Part shown: piece by piece, positions 1-6,522 of the stretch
Numbering within the stretch: the first letter of the stretch is position 1
How the letters are laid out: each line of letters starts with the position of its first letter
Assembly (NCBI GenBank): GCA_903905685.1
Contig: CAIVHI010000285.1
Location: forward strand, 1 to 6,756
Reading direction: 5' to 3'
DNA length: 6,756 nt
From: an uncultured Bacteroidota bacterium
Lineage (GTDB): Bacteria > Bacteroidota > Bacteroidia > Chitinophagales > Chitinophagaceae
Notes under the pieces: generated by a model
Told to the model about the DNA's origin: nothing
The model's input: the letters and a program-made list of their open reading frames with translations, nothing else
The model's database searches: none
Position numbers and translations under genes: made by a program

Positions 1-280
1 AAAAATCATGAGACAATTCTTCCTGCGTAGGTTCTTTAAACGAAATGACGTCTACGCCCTGTGGGTTCATACTGGTAAACACATCGCGCGTCAGGCCATC
101 TTTACCCGCTGCGTCCATACCTTGCACCACTATCAAAATGGAGTGCTTGTTTTCCGCATAGAGCAGGTTTTGGAGATCGTTCAGGTTTTCAAGAATTTCC
201 AGGGTCTTTTTCTTTGTCTCAACTTTATCGGCGTCGGCCGGGGCATCAGGTGAAATCGAAGCTAGTTTTATTTTCGTCAT
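1..280 (-). CDS. ppk2: PPK2-family polyphosphate kinase (polyphosphate:nucleotide phosphotransferase), N-terminal part, cut by window edge
   Basis: The first 93 codons of a gene that runs off the left edge. The ATG is at 278-280. PPK2 enzymes transfer phosphate between polyphosphate and nucleoside mono- or diphosphates in the cytoplasm. What is seen: a charged N-terminal helix (about residues 18-45), a hydrophobic strand SILIVVQ (47-53), then the Walker A-type loop GMDAAGKDG (54-62, with Lys60) and the family block NPQG (72-75), SFKEPT (80-85) and EELSHDF (87-93). The GMDAAGKDG, NPQG, SFK and HDF wording fits the short PPK2 group called polyphosphate:nucleotide phosphotransferase (class III-like) better than the class I enzymes, which usually read GRDAAGKGG; this subgroup call is from memory. 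Walker B and the lid lie outside the window, so substrate preference cannot be judged. The gene starts 28 bases after the stop of the upstream 754-residue gene on the same strand, with no clear promoter between them, so co-transcription is possible. No strong Shine-Dalgarno sequence is visible. Confidence 0.93.
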   Translation of the reverse strand, partial: MTKIKLASISPDAPADADKVETKKKTLEILENLNDLQNLLYAENKHSILIVVQGMDAAGKDGLTRDVFTSMNPQGVDVISFKEPTQEELSHDF

Positions 281-308
281 GTGTTAAAGTGTTGGCATTT
301 TAAATTGA

Positions 309-2573
309 CTAAATCTTCATCATGTTCCTGTATGCCCTGATGAATATCGCGCCAAGGTTTTTGTGCGGCGGCACATAGTCGGAAAATTTTTCCAGTAGGC
401 CCGGTTTGGACGCAAAATACTCGTCCAATTCGTTCCAAATGGCTATCCAGTCTATGTCGGCACCGGTTAACAATCGCTTGTTGAATGCTCCGATTATGGG
501 GTCGTTCACACCCATGGAGCCAGTCTGCTTCGAGGAAACGATATGGGCCTCTGGTGCCTTATCCAGCACTAACGACAAATTGTGGTAACCCCCACAGGAG
601 CCCAAAATGACTACACGCGCATATTTGTCGAGCTTGGCGAGGGTGAGCGGAAGGTGGTAACTGTGGCCGCGGTGAATAACGACAGTGGGGTGAATGCCGC
701 TGTCGGCCAAGTACCTGCACAGCCTATTTTGGGCATCTTCGTCATCGGGGGCGGCGAGGGGCTTATTCGCGTAAATCACCGTCCTTTTGTTTGTCGCAGC
801 AATCGTAGTCCAAAATCTACCCGTTGTGTCGGTATGCCATACCGTATTGTCGGTAAATCCTTCCATGAAGCCGCGATACGATTTTTCACCGTCTTCATCT
901 CCAAAAAAGAAGACCTGCTGATATACGGTGCCCGAATCGGTGGCAATTTCCTTGAAGGGAATTTTATTGATAGGCGGCAGGTGGAGCCTCTTGGAGGCCA
1001 CGGAAGCTCCGGTATCTGTTGAAGAAATGTTGCGGCTGCTTTGCAACTTGGCCAGCAAGCTGTAAACAATCATCCCCTTTTTACTGTGTTCTTGATAGGA
1101 CTGCTCGTAATTGGCCTTGATTCGGCTATCCAAGTAGGCCGATAAAGTAGAGTCTTTGATGCTGCCCAGTGCGTCCGCCACATTCACTGCGTCTTCAAGT
1201 TCATCGTTCTTGCCATCCTTCAAGCCGCCAATAAACCGGTCCATCACGGCAAATCTTGCTGTGTCCGGCATAGACAACAAGAAGTCTGAGAGGGTGTTGT
1301 AATTGGCGCAAAGCCTGATGAATGTCCTGAATTGGTCGTATCCCAGGGTATCGAGAAGGTGGTTGCCCGGTGCAGGTGCCAACCGAGCCATCATGCGTTT
1401 AAAGATGCCGAGGTACGAACTGGTGTAAATTTCATCTTGACCTTCTACCAGTATTTCGTAGAGGTCGAGTGCTTTCAAGCTGTCAATACATTTAAACCTG
1501 ATTTCGTCATGTTCTTCATGCAAGTCATTGATTTTCCTGACATATTGAATCGCCCGATAGTTTAAGTCTCTGCAGTAGGAATATCTTGCGAGATAGCCGT
1601 TGGTCATTTTAAGGCGAACGAGGTTTTGGAACAATAAGTCGTTGTTCGAGGTTATACTGTCTATCTCCGTTAAAGTAAGTCGGCCTCGATACAAATCGTC
1701 GAGAAATGCCAATGCCTTCAATGGAGCTTTTGAGTGACGGGCAATCTCGACTATTCGTTGGGTCAAAGTATCGGTGCACCCACCTATCGCATTCTTGATA
1801 AGGGGATTGGTAGACGAAGCATAATTGAAAATCAGTTCGGGTTCTAACCTTGCATCTGCGGCTATGATTGCCCCGGCAAAGCTGTCGGTTGCAAAATCTG
1901 TGAGTCTGCGAATCATGACTCCAGGATTTTGAAGTCCTAAAGCCAAGTAAAGGTAGGTTCTTGCATCTCCTTGATTTTCAAATAGATTCTTACCGTTATC
2001 GAGCGTAGGGTAATCAATATGCCGCCTAACGTAGTCTTGAAGCCGTCTCTCGTTCCTGAACCTGACCATAGAGTCGAAAGATTCCAACCTTGCCATATAA
2101 TAGGGCAGGTCGGGCTTGGCTTCGCCATTGTATTGGCGCAAAATTTCCCACAATGCATTGAGGGCCCTTATTTTTTCCTGAACCTGTGAAATGGAGTCCC
2201 TCCCACAGGCAGGAGGAAGGTTTTCCATGAAAATTTCGCTGTGACGAGCGCCTCTAAAAAGGATGTTGCTCCAGTCCCTGCCCATAGCCGTATCGGTTGC
2301 AACGAATATTGCCGAGTCGAGTTTGCCATCTTTCAAGTCGGCTTTTTCAAGCTCTTTTGAAATCTTGTCGTGAATATAGAGTCTATTGAAAGGGATGGGG
2401 TGGAGTAGGGTATCTACCAAATATGGATTGGGCTTGGAGGTATCCTTTTTTTTCTTCGGTCCGTTGTGGGGCGCAGGGAAGCCTTTGGGTGCCGGCGGTG
2501 CCGATTGCGCCGGCGCACAGAGGCTCGCACACAACAACAATACCAATAACGTTACCAAACGTATCATCCTCAT
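309..2573 (-). CDS. Secreted protein of unknown function with a C-terminal caspase-like (clan CD) cysteine-peptidase-type domain
   Basis: 754 residues, ATG at 2571-2573, stop TAG. The N-terminus is a clear signal peptide: Arg2 and Arg5, a leucine-rich core (6-18), and a likely signal peptidase I site after APA (20-22). Cys19 has no proper lipobox (Ala-Ser-Leu before it), so a lipoprotein is unlikely. A Pro/Lys-rich low-complexity stretch follows (about 24-50), then some 480 residues that look mostly helical, with no family I recognise. From about residue 553 an alternating strand/helix domain begins: VFFFGDEDG (554-562), TVIYAN (598-603), VVIHRGH (631-637) and VVILGSCGGY (654-663), then HIVSSKQTG and a helix leading to DIDW. 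A hydrophobic strand ending in His-x-Gly, followed by a hydrophobic strand ending in Gly-Ser-Cys-Gly, is the catalytic signature of clan CD peptidases (caspase, gingipain, clostripain, CHAT). His634 (codon 672-674) and Cys660 (594-596) are the candidate dyad. The domain assignment is by motif reading only; it could be an inactive relative. Export suggests a periplasmic or extracellular site. The gene lies after the glyA terminator and 28 bases before ppk2. Confidence 0.88.
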   Translation of the reverse strand: MRMIRLVTLLVLLLCASLCAPAQSAPPAPKGFPAPHNGPKKKKDTSKPNPYLVDTLLHPIPFNRLYIHDKISKELEKADLKDGKLDSAIFVATDTAMGRDWSNILFRGARHSEIFMENLPPACGRDSISQVQEKIRALNALWEILRQYNGEAKPDLPYYMARLESFDSMVRFRNERRLQDYVRRHIDYPTLDNGKNLFENQGDARTYLYLALGLQNPGVMIRRLTDFATDSFAGAIIAADARLEPELIFNYASSTNPLIKNAIGGCTDTLTQRIVEIARHSKAPLKALAFLDDLYRGRLTLTEIDSITSNNDLLFQNLVRLKMTNGYLARYSYCRDLNYRAIQYVRKINDLHEEHDEIRFKCIDSLKALDLYEILVEGQDEIYTSSYLGIFKRMMARLAPAPGNHLLDTLGYDQFRTFIRLCANYNTLSDFLLSMPDTARFAVMDRFIGGLKDGKNDELEDAVNVADALGSIKDSTLSAYLDSRIKANYEQSYQEHSKKGMIVYSLLAKLQSSRNISSTDTGASVASKRLHLPPINKIPFKEIATDSGTVYQQVFFFGDEDGEKSYRGFMEGFTDNTVWHTDTTGRFWTTIAATNKRTVIYANKPLAAPDDEDAQNRLCRYLADSGIHPTVVIHRGHSYHLPLTLAKLDKYARVVILGSCGGYHNLSLVLDKAPEAHIVSSKQTGSMGVNDPIIGAFNKRLLTGADIDWIAIWNELDEYFASKPGLLEKFSDYVPPHKNLGAIFIRAYRNMMKI

Positions 2574-2672
2574 GCTTTACGGGGCCTGCCGTCGCGTGGC
2601 CTCGGCGAAATTAAATCAAACACGCTACCAACGGCTAATATTGTTTGTAGTGTTGAAGCCAATAAAACTAAA

Positions 2673-2700
2673 AGCGGTCGGCACCCAAATGCCGACCGCT
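2673..2700 (-). terminator. Intrinsic terminator of glyA
   Basis: A perfect 11-bp inverted repeat, AGCGGTCGGCA and TGCCGACCGCT, separated by a 6-base loop. It starts 27 bases beyond the glyA stop. Read on the minus strand, the GC-rich stem is followed by TTTTAGTTTTATT (reading leftward from 2673), a reasonable uridine tract. On the plus strand it is followed by an A-rich run, so it should work only for leftward transcription. It separates glyA from the 754-residue gene, which therefore probably needs its own promoter in 2574-2672 or depends on read-through. I found no clear TAnnTTTG box in that gap. Confidence 0.88.
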
Positions 2701-2726
2701 AATAAAAAAATAATTTTAGTAAATGC

Positions 2727-4016
2727 TTATGCATTTACCCCCATCGCGGGATACAATGGGAACGCCGCCATGAGTTCATTGACTTCCCCACGCACTGCTG
2801 CAATCACGCTTTCGTCGTCAGGCGCCATCAAGACGCGATCCAGCCAGTTGACTATGAGCTGCATATCTTGTTCTTTCAAGCCGCGGGTAGTTACTGCGGG
2901 AACGCCGACACGAATACCCGAAGTGATGAACGGAGACTTGTCATCAAACGGAACCATGTTTTTATTCAGCGTGATGTCGGCCTTCACCAAGGTATTTTCT
3001 GCTTTCTTACCGCTAATGCCCTTGTTGCGTAAGTCTATGAGTAATAAGTGGTTATCGGTGCCACCTGAAACAATGTCGTAGCCTTTTTCCAAGAATGCCG
3101 ACGAAAGTGCTTGGGCATTCAATACCATTTGGTGCGCATATTCGGTAAATTCGGGTTGCAAAATCTCGAAGAATGCCACAGCTTTCGCAGCAATCACATG
3201 CTCGAGGGGCCCACCCTGTGTGCCAGGGAAAACGGCCAGATCAAGCATTTGGCTCATCATCCGCACTTCGCCCTTGGGCCCTTTCAGTTTCCAAGGGTTT
3301 TCCATATCGTGCTTCATCAATATTAGACCTCCCCGCGGACCGCGCAGCGTTTTATGGGTAGTGGTGGTAACGAATTGGCAATGCTCAAACGGGTTGTTCA
3401 GCAAGTGCTTGGCTATCAGGCCGGCAGGGTGCGAGATATCGGCAAGTACAACAGCACCAACTTTGTCGGCGATTCCGCGGATGCGGGCATAATCCCAATC
3501 CCGGCTATATGCCGATGCCCCACAAATGATAAGTTTGGGGCGGTGCTGGAACGCCTGTCTTTCAATCGATTCATAATCAATCAAACCGGTCTCCTTGTGC
3601 AGTCCGTAATGAACCGCGTTGTAAAGTTTGCCTGAAAAGTTTACCGGAGACCCATGGGTGAGGTGGCCACCCATGCTGAGGTCCAAACCCAAAATGGTAT
3701 CGCCGGGTTGTAAGAGTGCCAGCATTACCGCCGCATTGGCTTGCGCGCCACTGTGGGGCTGCACATTGGCATAGCTTACATTAAATATTTCTTTGGCGCG
3801 GTCTATTGCCAGTTGTTCACTTTTGTCCACCACTTCGCACCCGCCGTAGTACCGCCTTCCCGGATACCCTTCGGCATACTTGTTGGTCATGACGCTACCC
3901 ATGGCTTTCATCACCTGTAAGCTGGTGAAATTCTCCGATGCGATAAGCTCAAGCCCGCGGCTCTGGCGTAGATATTCTTCGTGGATCAAATCGAAAATGA
4001 CTGAATCGTGCTTCAT
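2727..4016 (-). CDS. glyA: Serine hydroxymethyltransferase
   Basis: A 429-residue cytoplasmic, PLP-dependent enzyme that interconverts serine plus tetrahydrofolate with glycine plus 5,10-methylene-tetrahydrofolate, the main supply of one-carbon units. Almost the whole protein matches the family: IELIASENF-like GLELIASENF (21-30), KYAEGYPGRRYYGG (46-59), QPHSGAQAN (86-94), LADISHPAGL (191-200, with Asp193 and His196 near the cofactor), the PLP-lysine loop TTTTHKTLRGPRGG (217-230, Schiff-base Lys222), FPGTQGGP (263-270) and SGIRVG (366-371, carboxylate-binding Arg369). The length is normal for bacterial SHMT and no key residue is missing. The ORF stays open upstream to an ATG at 4109, but the family N-terminus (MKHDSVIFDLI) begins at the ATG 4014-4016. 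A -7-type promoter box at 4035-4042 lies inside the longer version, so the shorter start is preferred. Stop is TAA at 2727-2729, followed by a strong terminator. It is divergent from the flippase gene and appears to be a monocistronic housekeeping gene. Confidence 0.98.
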   Translation of the reverse strand: MKHDSVIFDLIHEEYLRQSRGLELIASENFTSLQVMKAMGSVMTNKYAEGYPGRRYYGGCEVVDKSEQLAIDRAKEIFNVSYANVQPHSGAQANAAVMLALLQPGDTILGLDLSMGGHLTHGSPVNFSGKLYNAVHYGLHKETGLIDYESIERQAFQHRPKLIICGASAYSRDWDYARIRGIADKVGAVVLADISHPAGLIAKHLLNNPFEHCQFVTTTTHKTLRGPRGGLILMKHDMENPWKLKGPKGEVRMMSQMLDLAVFPGTQGGPLEHVIAAKAVAFFEILQPEFTEYAHQMVLNAQALSSAFLEKGYDIVSGGTDNHLLLIDLRNKGISGKKAENTLVKADITLNKNMVPFDDKSPFITSGIRVGVPAVTTRGLKEQDMQLIVNWLDRVLMAPDDESVIAAVRGEVNELMAAFPLYPAMGVNA

Positions 4017-4034
4017 GGTCGTTGTTTGGTACTG

Positions 4035-4042
4035 CAAAGATA
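4035..4042 (-). promoter_or_regulatory. Bacteroidota-type -7 box for glyA
   Basis: The minus strand reads TATCTTTG (continuing CAG), a full match to the Bacteroidota -7 consensus TAnnTTTG. It ends 18 bases before the glyA ATG, so transcription would start about 10-14 bases upstream of the codon, giving a very short leader. The TTG expected about 19-23 bases further upstream is not present at that spacing; a TTGG occurs only about 9 bases upstream. The call therefore rests on the -7 box and its position. Confidence 0.6.
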
Positions 4043-4214
4043 ACTGTACCCCAACTAATTTTTTGATGATTGGCGAACCATAGTTCGTTCGAGGCAATAC
4101 CTCATTCAAAAAGTCTTCATTAAACCGTAAAATGGCTCCCGTTTTACCACCGCTCCAGATTCCACTCGCAGTTGCCTATCCCTTAAACGCGGAGCATCAC
4201 GGGTTTTTTCGTAT

Positions 4215-4226
4215 TTTGGTGCCAAA
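4215..4226. repeat. Small interrupted palindrome upstream of the flippase gene
   Basis: TTTGG-TG-CCAAA, two 5-base arms around a 2-base centre, lying 26 bases before the flippase ATG in the divergent glyA/flippase gap (4017-4252). The position suits an operator or promoter element, but a palindrome this short can occur by chance. The rest of the gap holds the glyA -7 box and no other gene that I can see. A TATTTTGG overlapping the palindrome resembles a -7 box but is one base short of TAnnTTTG. Confidence 0.3.
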
Positions 4227-4252
4227 TAGGCCCAGCCCGGATTTCAAGCATA

Positions 4253-5659
4253 ATGTCGAAACTCAACCTGTCTGCACTTAAAAACAAACATTTTCTTGCA
4301 CTTGCAGGCAATGGGGTGATATCGGTAATAACCGTACTTCAAATGGGCTTGATATACCACAAGTTGGAGAAATCGGAGGTGGGTGCGTGGGTCATGTTCC
4401 TCACCATACTGGGTATTGCGGAAGCTATTAGGAATGGGTTTCTACAAACTGCAACCGTAAAATTTTATAGTGGCACGGGGGGCAGTCGGGCCAAAGAAGT
4501 TTTGGGGTCGGTATGGTTTTGGGCATTGGTCACCACTGCGGTTATTTTTGTGCTATTGATGATTCTGGGCAATGTCGGCATCTTGTGGGGTGCGTTCGCT
4601 GCACTTTCGCACGGGGGCGTCTCTGCATTGGGACGATACATGTATGCCGACGAAATCGTACGAATCATCAATTGGATTGGAGTCACTTACATCAGTTCAC
4701 TGCCATATACGCTCATTTTTTGGATATTGATGGCGGAAGAACGGTATGACAAGATACTTTGGATGCGCCTCGTTAATAGTGGCTCGATGATTGTATGCAT
4801 CTTCATAGCGGTTTTTTGCCACCGTATGTCGCTCGAGATGTTGCTGTGGATAAACCTCGTTACCAACATGCTTACCAATTTTGTAGGTTATTATGCCGGT
4901 ATGGCCAAGATGGGCACATTGCGCCACCGCACTACCGATTGTAAAGACGAAATTTACCACTTTGGCAAATTCAGCTTGGGCACCAACCTGATATCGAACC
5001 TGTTGCGCAATACCGACACGTTCATCATCAACTTCATGATTGGGCCGGCCGCGGTTGCCGTGTACAACTTGCCCGTGAAGCTCATGGAAATCGTCGAAAT
5101 TCCCCTCCGTAGTTTTGTTGGGACCGGCATGACCGGGATGGCCGCTGCCCAAAATGCCGGCGACATGGGCAGGGTAAAGTATATTCTTACCAAGTATGCA
5201 GGTATGCTCACCATTGTCTTCATACCGATGGCTATCGGCACATTTTTCATTGCCGACCTGGCCATTTATTTTTTGGGTGGCGCAAAATATACGGGTAGTG
5301 AGGCCGCGAACATCTTCCGAGTTTGTATGGTTCTCGCCATCTTCTATCCTATCGATCGCTTTAACGGCACCACACTGGACGTTATCCATAAACCGAACAT
5401 CAATTTTCAAAAAGTGATAGTGATGTTGGTTACCAATTCGGTTTGCGATTTTGTTGGAGTCTGGCTTCTGGGCAACCTCTACGGCATTCTGGTAGGCTCG
5501 GCATGCACCATGGCTGCCGGGCTCATCTTTGGCTACTTTAAATTGAATAGGTATTTGCCCCACACCCCTCTCGAGGTATTGCAGGTGGGCTGGCGCGAGA
5601 CGACTTTATTTGTAGGTAATCGCCTAAGGCCGTTTCGCAAAGCTCCGCCGCAAAATTAA
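4253..5659 (+). CDS. MOP-superfamily oligosaccharide flippase (Wzx-like polysaccharide exporter)
   Basis: A 468-residue polytopic inner-membrane protein. Hydrophobic segments lie at roughly 14-34, 43-61, 87-107, 142-161, 173-190, 194-215, 240-262, 264-284, 312-333, 335-342/352-367, 386-406 and 408-429, that is about 12 helices, as expected for the MOP (MATE/Wzx/MurJ-like) superfamily. Two halves are visible. The second begins FGKFSLGTNLISNLLRNTDTF (from about 237), followed by GPAAVAVYNLPVKLMEI (264-280), which matches the pattern of a helix with Asn/Asp-Thr-Asp followed by an Ala-x-x-x-Tyr-Asn-Leu helix in polysaccharide flippases. Proteins of this group move lipid-linked sugar units across the inner membrane for surface polysaccharide assembly; the substrate here is unknown. 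No glycosyltransferase, polymerase or sugar-nucleotide gene lies beside it in this window. The ATG at 4253-4255 is preceded by CATA and has no strong Shine-Dalgarno sequence. The last 36 bases overlap the end of the opposing DUF4184 gene. The C-terminal tail (about 450-468) is Arg/Lys- and Pro-rich and probably cytosolic. Confidence 0.88.
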   Translation: MSKLNLSALKNKHFLALAGNGVISVITVLQMGLIYHKLEKSEVGAWVMFLTILGIAEAIRNGFLQTATVKFYSGTGGSRAKEVLGSVWFWALVTTAVIFVLLMILGNVGILWGAFAALSHGGVSALGRYMYADEIVRIINWIGVTYISSLPYTLIFWILMAEERYDKILWMRLVNSGSMIVCIFIAVFCHRMSLEMLLWINLVTNMLTNFVGYYAGMAKMGTLRHRTTDCKDEIYHFGKFSLGTNLISNLLRNTDTFIINFMIGPAAVAVYNLPVKLMEIVEIPLRSFVGTGMTGMAAAQNAGDMGRVKYILTKYAGMLTIVFIPMAIGTFFIADLAIYFLGGAKYTGSEAANIFRVCMVLAIFYPIDRFNGTTLDVIHKPNINFQKVIVMLVTNSVCDFVGVWLLGNLYGILVGSACTMAAGLIFGYFKLNRYLPHTPLEVLQVGWRETTLFVGNRLRPFRKAPPQN

Positions 5660-6364
5660 CGACGCAGTTATTATGCCTAGAATTGCCCCGCCCATGAGCG
5701 CATTTAGGAAAAAGACATAGCTTGCTGTGTAGTTGAGGCGATGATAGGCGAGTGCCAATACCGCCAGCGCAATTATTGTGGTTATGGCCCAAAACAATAC
5801 AACCGGCAAGGCAAATGCAGTTTTTGCGTTTTCTCGGCCTTCGGCAGGAGGCAGCCGAAGGAAAAAGAAGCTACAAACCAGAAGACCAAGAATGGACGAC
5901 CCCAACTGCAGCCCCACATAGTTCTTCGCCAATTTTACATAGGCACCCGAATCTACCCCATGGGGGTGTAACAGGTTCATATGAGTAAAGGCGTCCCACA
6001 GCAGGTGCGTAGCCGCACCCAACAATACCGAAATCGTGACCGGAAAAATGTTTTTCTTGAAATAATCGTTCCAGTCAGTACCTAGATATCCCACCAGCCT
6101 TTTGCGGCAAAAGGACGGAAGGGCGTGAAACAATGGGTTTTTGATGGCATTGTGAAAAATCAATAGGAACACCAATCCCAACGGTAAATCGAACCAAAAC
6201 AGTCCGGGCCAGCTATGCCCGTATATTTTTCGGTCGTTTTGGAAGATGAAAGCTTCAAAATCGGGAATGATACTGCCTATTACCAACGCCGACGATGAAA
6301 ATACCCTCGGAAACCAACGATGGAGGTGGATTATTGCAGCCGGGTGGGCAAACGTAAAGGGCAT
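5624..6364 (-). CDS. DUF4184-family membrane protein
   Basis: 246 residues, ATG at 6362-6364, stop TAG at 5624-5626. The family start MPFTFAHPAA is at residues 1-10. It is followed by ALVIGSIIPDFEAF (26-39, Asp35), GHSWPGLFWFDLPLG (49-63, His50 and Asp59) and GAATHLLWDAFTH (116-128, His120, Asp124, His128). These are the signature blocks I associate with DUF4184. Hydrophobic stretches lie near 21-41, 56-72, 105-122, 147-170, 184-207 and 213-237, so it is a polytopic inner-membrane protein. The recurring His/Asp pairs, especially Thr-His-x3-Asp-x3-His, resemble the putative metal-binding sets of YdjM/DUF457-type membrane hydrolases. A metal-dependent hydrolase role is inference; no function is established here. 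The ORF stays open upstream to 6556, but that extension carries no family sequence and lies in the A/T-rich divergent leader, so it was excluded. The last 36 bases run antisense into the flippase gene end, and the gene is divergent from the response regulator. Confidence 0.85.
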   Translation of the reverse strand: MPFTFAHPAAIIHLHRWFPRVFSSSALVIGSIIPDFEAFIFQNDRKIYGHSWPGLFWFDLPLGLVFLLIFHNAIKNPLFHALPSFCRKRLVGYLGTDWNDYFKKNIFPVTISVLLGAATHLLWDAFTHMNLLHPHGVDSGAYVKLAKNYVGLQLGSSILGLLVCSFFFLRLPPAEGRENAKTAFALPVVLFWAITTIIALAVLALAYHRLNYTASYVFFLNALMGGAILGIITASLILRRSFAKRP

Positions 6365-6390
6365 GGTATAATAAAATGAAATTGAAATAC

Positions 6391-6406
6391 GCTCATGTTT
6401 ATGAGC
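6391..6406 (-). promoter_or_regulatory. Short hairpin in the leader of the DUF4184 gene
   Basis: A perfect inverted repeat, GCTCAT and ATGAGC, around a 4-base loop. It lies 26 bases upstream of the DUF4184 ATG and would be in its leader RNA if transcription starts further upstream. There is no T-tract after it, so it is not a terminator. It could be an RNA hairpin or a protein-binding palindrome. An ATG in the downstream arm (minus strand, 6394-6396) opens a 21-codon out-of-frame reading frame that runs past the DUF4184 start. Confidence 0.35.
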
Positions 6407-6480
6407 TGTTACTAAAAGATTAATTTCTTTTGGTACATGAGGTAAAACTAATTTTCCGTAATTTGCAACACATTCGCGAT

Positions 6481-6500
6481 GACCCCACAAAAATAGGGTC
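6481..6500. repeat. Inverted repeat GACCC-N10-GGGTC in the divergent promoter region
   Basis: Two 5-base arms separated by 10 bases, in the 217-base gap between the divergent DUF4184 and response-regulator genes. The spacer is A-rich and neither side has a terminator-like T-tract. Five-base arms are weak evidence alone; it is listed because the stronger repeat at 6523-6546 has the same spacer length. Confidence 0.3.
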
Positions 6501-6522
6501 TGGATGTTGTTTGTGGTGGAAG

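Noticed and set aside
8..253. An 81-codon plus-strand open frame at the left edge
   Set aside because: It is antisense to the PPK2 coding sequence, which has clear Walker A and NPQG motifs.
582..1022. A 146-codon plus-strand open frame and an overlapping 97-codon minus-strand frame (776-1069)
   Set aside because: Both lie within the C-terminal domain coding region of the 754-residue protein, whose own frame carries the signal peptide and caspase-like motifs; the others show no domain.
2514..2519. Cys19 in the secreted protein as a possible lipoprotein lipobox
   Set aside because: The residues before it (Ala-Ser-Leu) do not fit the lipobox; a signal peptidase I site after APA at residues 20-22 is a better fit.
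2386..3081. A 231-codon plus-strand open frame spanning the start of the secreted protein, the intergenic gap and the end of glyA
   Set aside because: It crosses two real minus-strand genes and the glyA terminator, with low-complexity Thr/Ser-rich translation and no family match.
4697..5563. A 288-codon open frame on the minus strand inside the flippase gene
   Set aside because: It is fully antisense to a well-supported membrane protein, its translation has no recognisable domain, and its His/Asn/Gly-rich make-up is what antisense of hydrophobic codons gives.
6443..6450. TAGTTTTA on the minus strand as a -7 box for the DUF4184 gene
   Set aside because: It misses the final G of TAnnTTTG, and the nearest TTG is only 15 bases upstream, shorter than usual; not strong enough to list.
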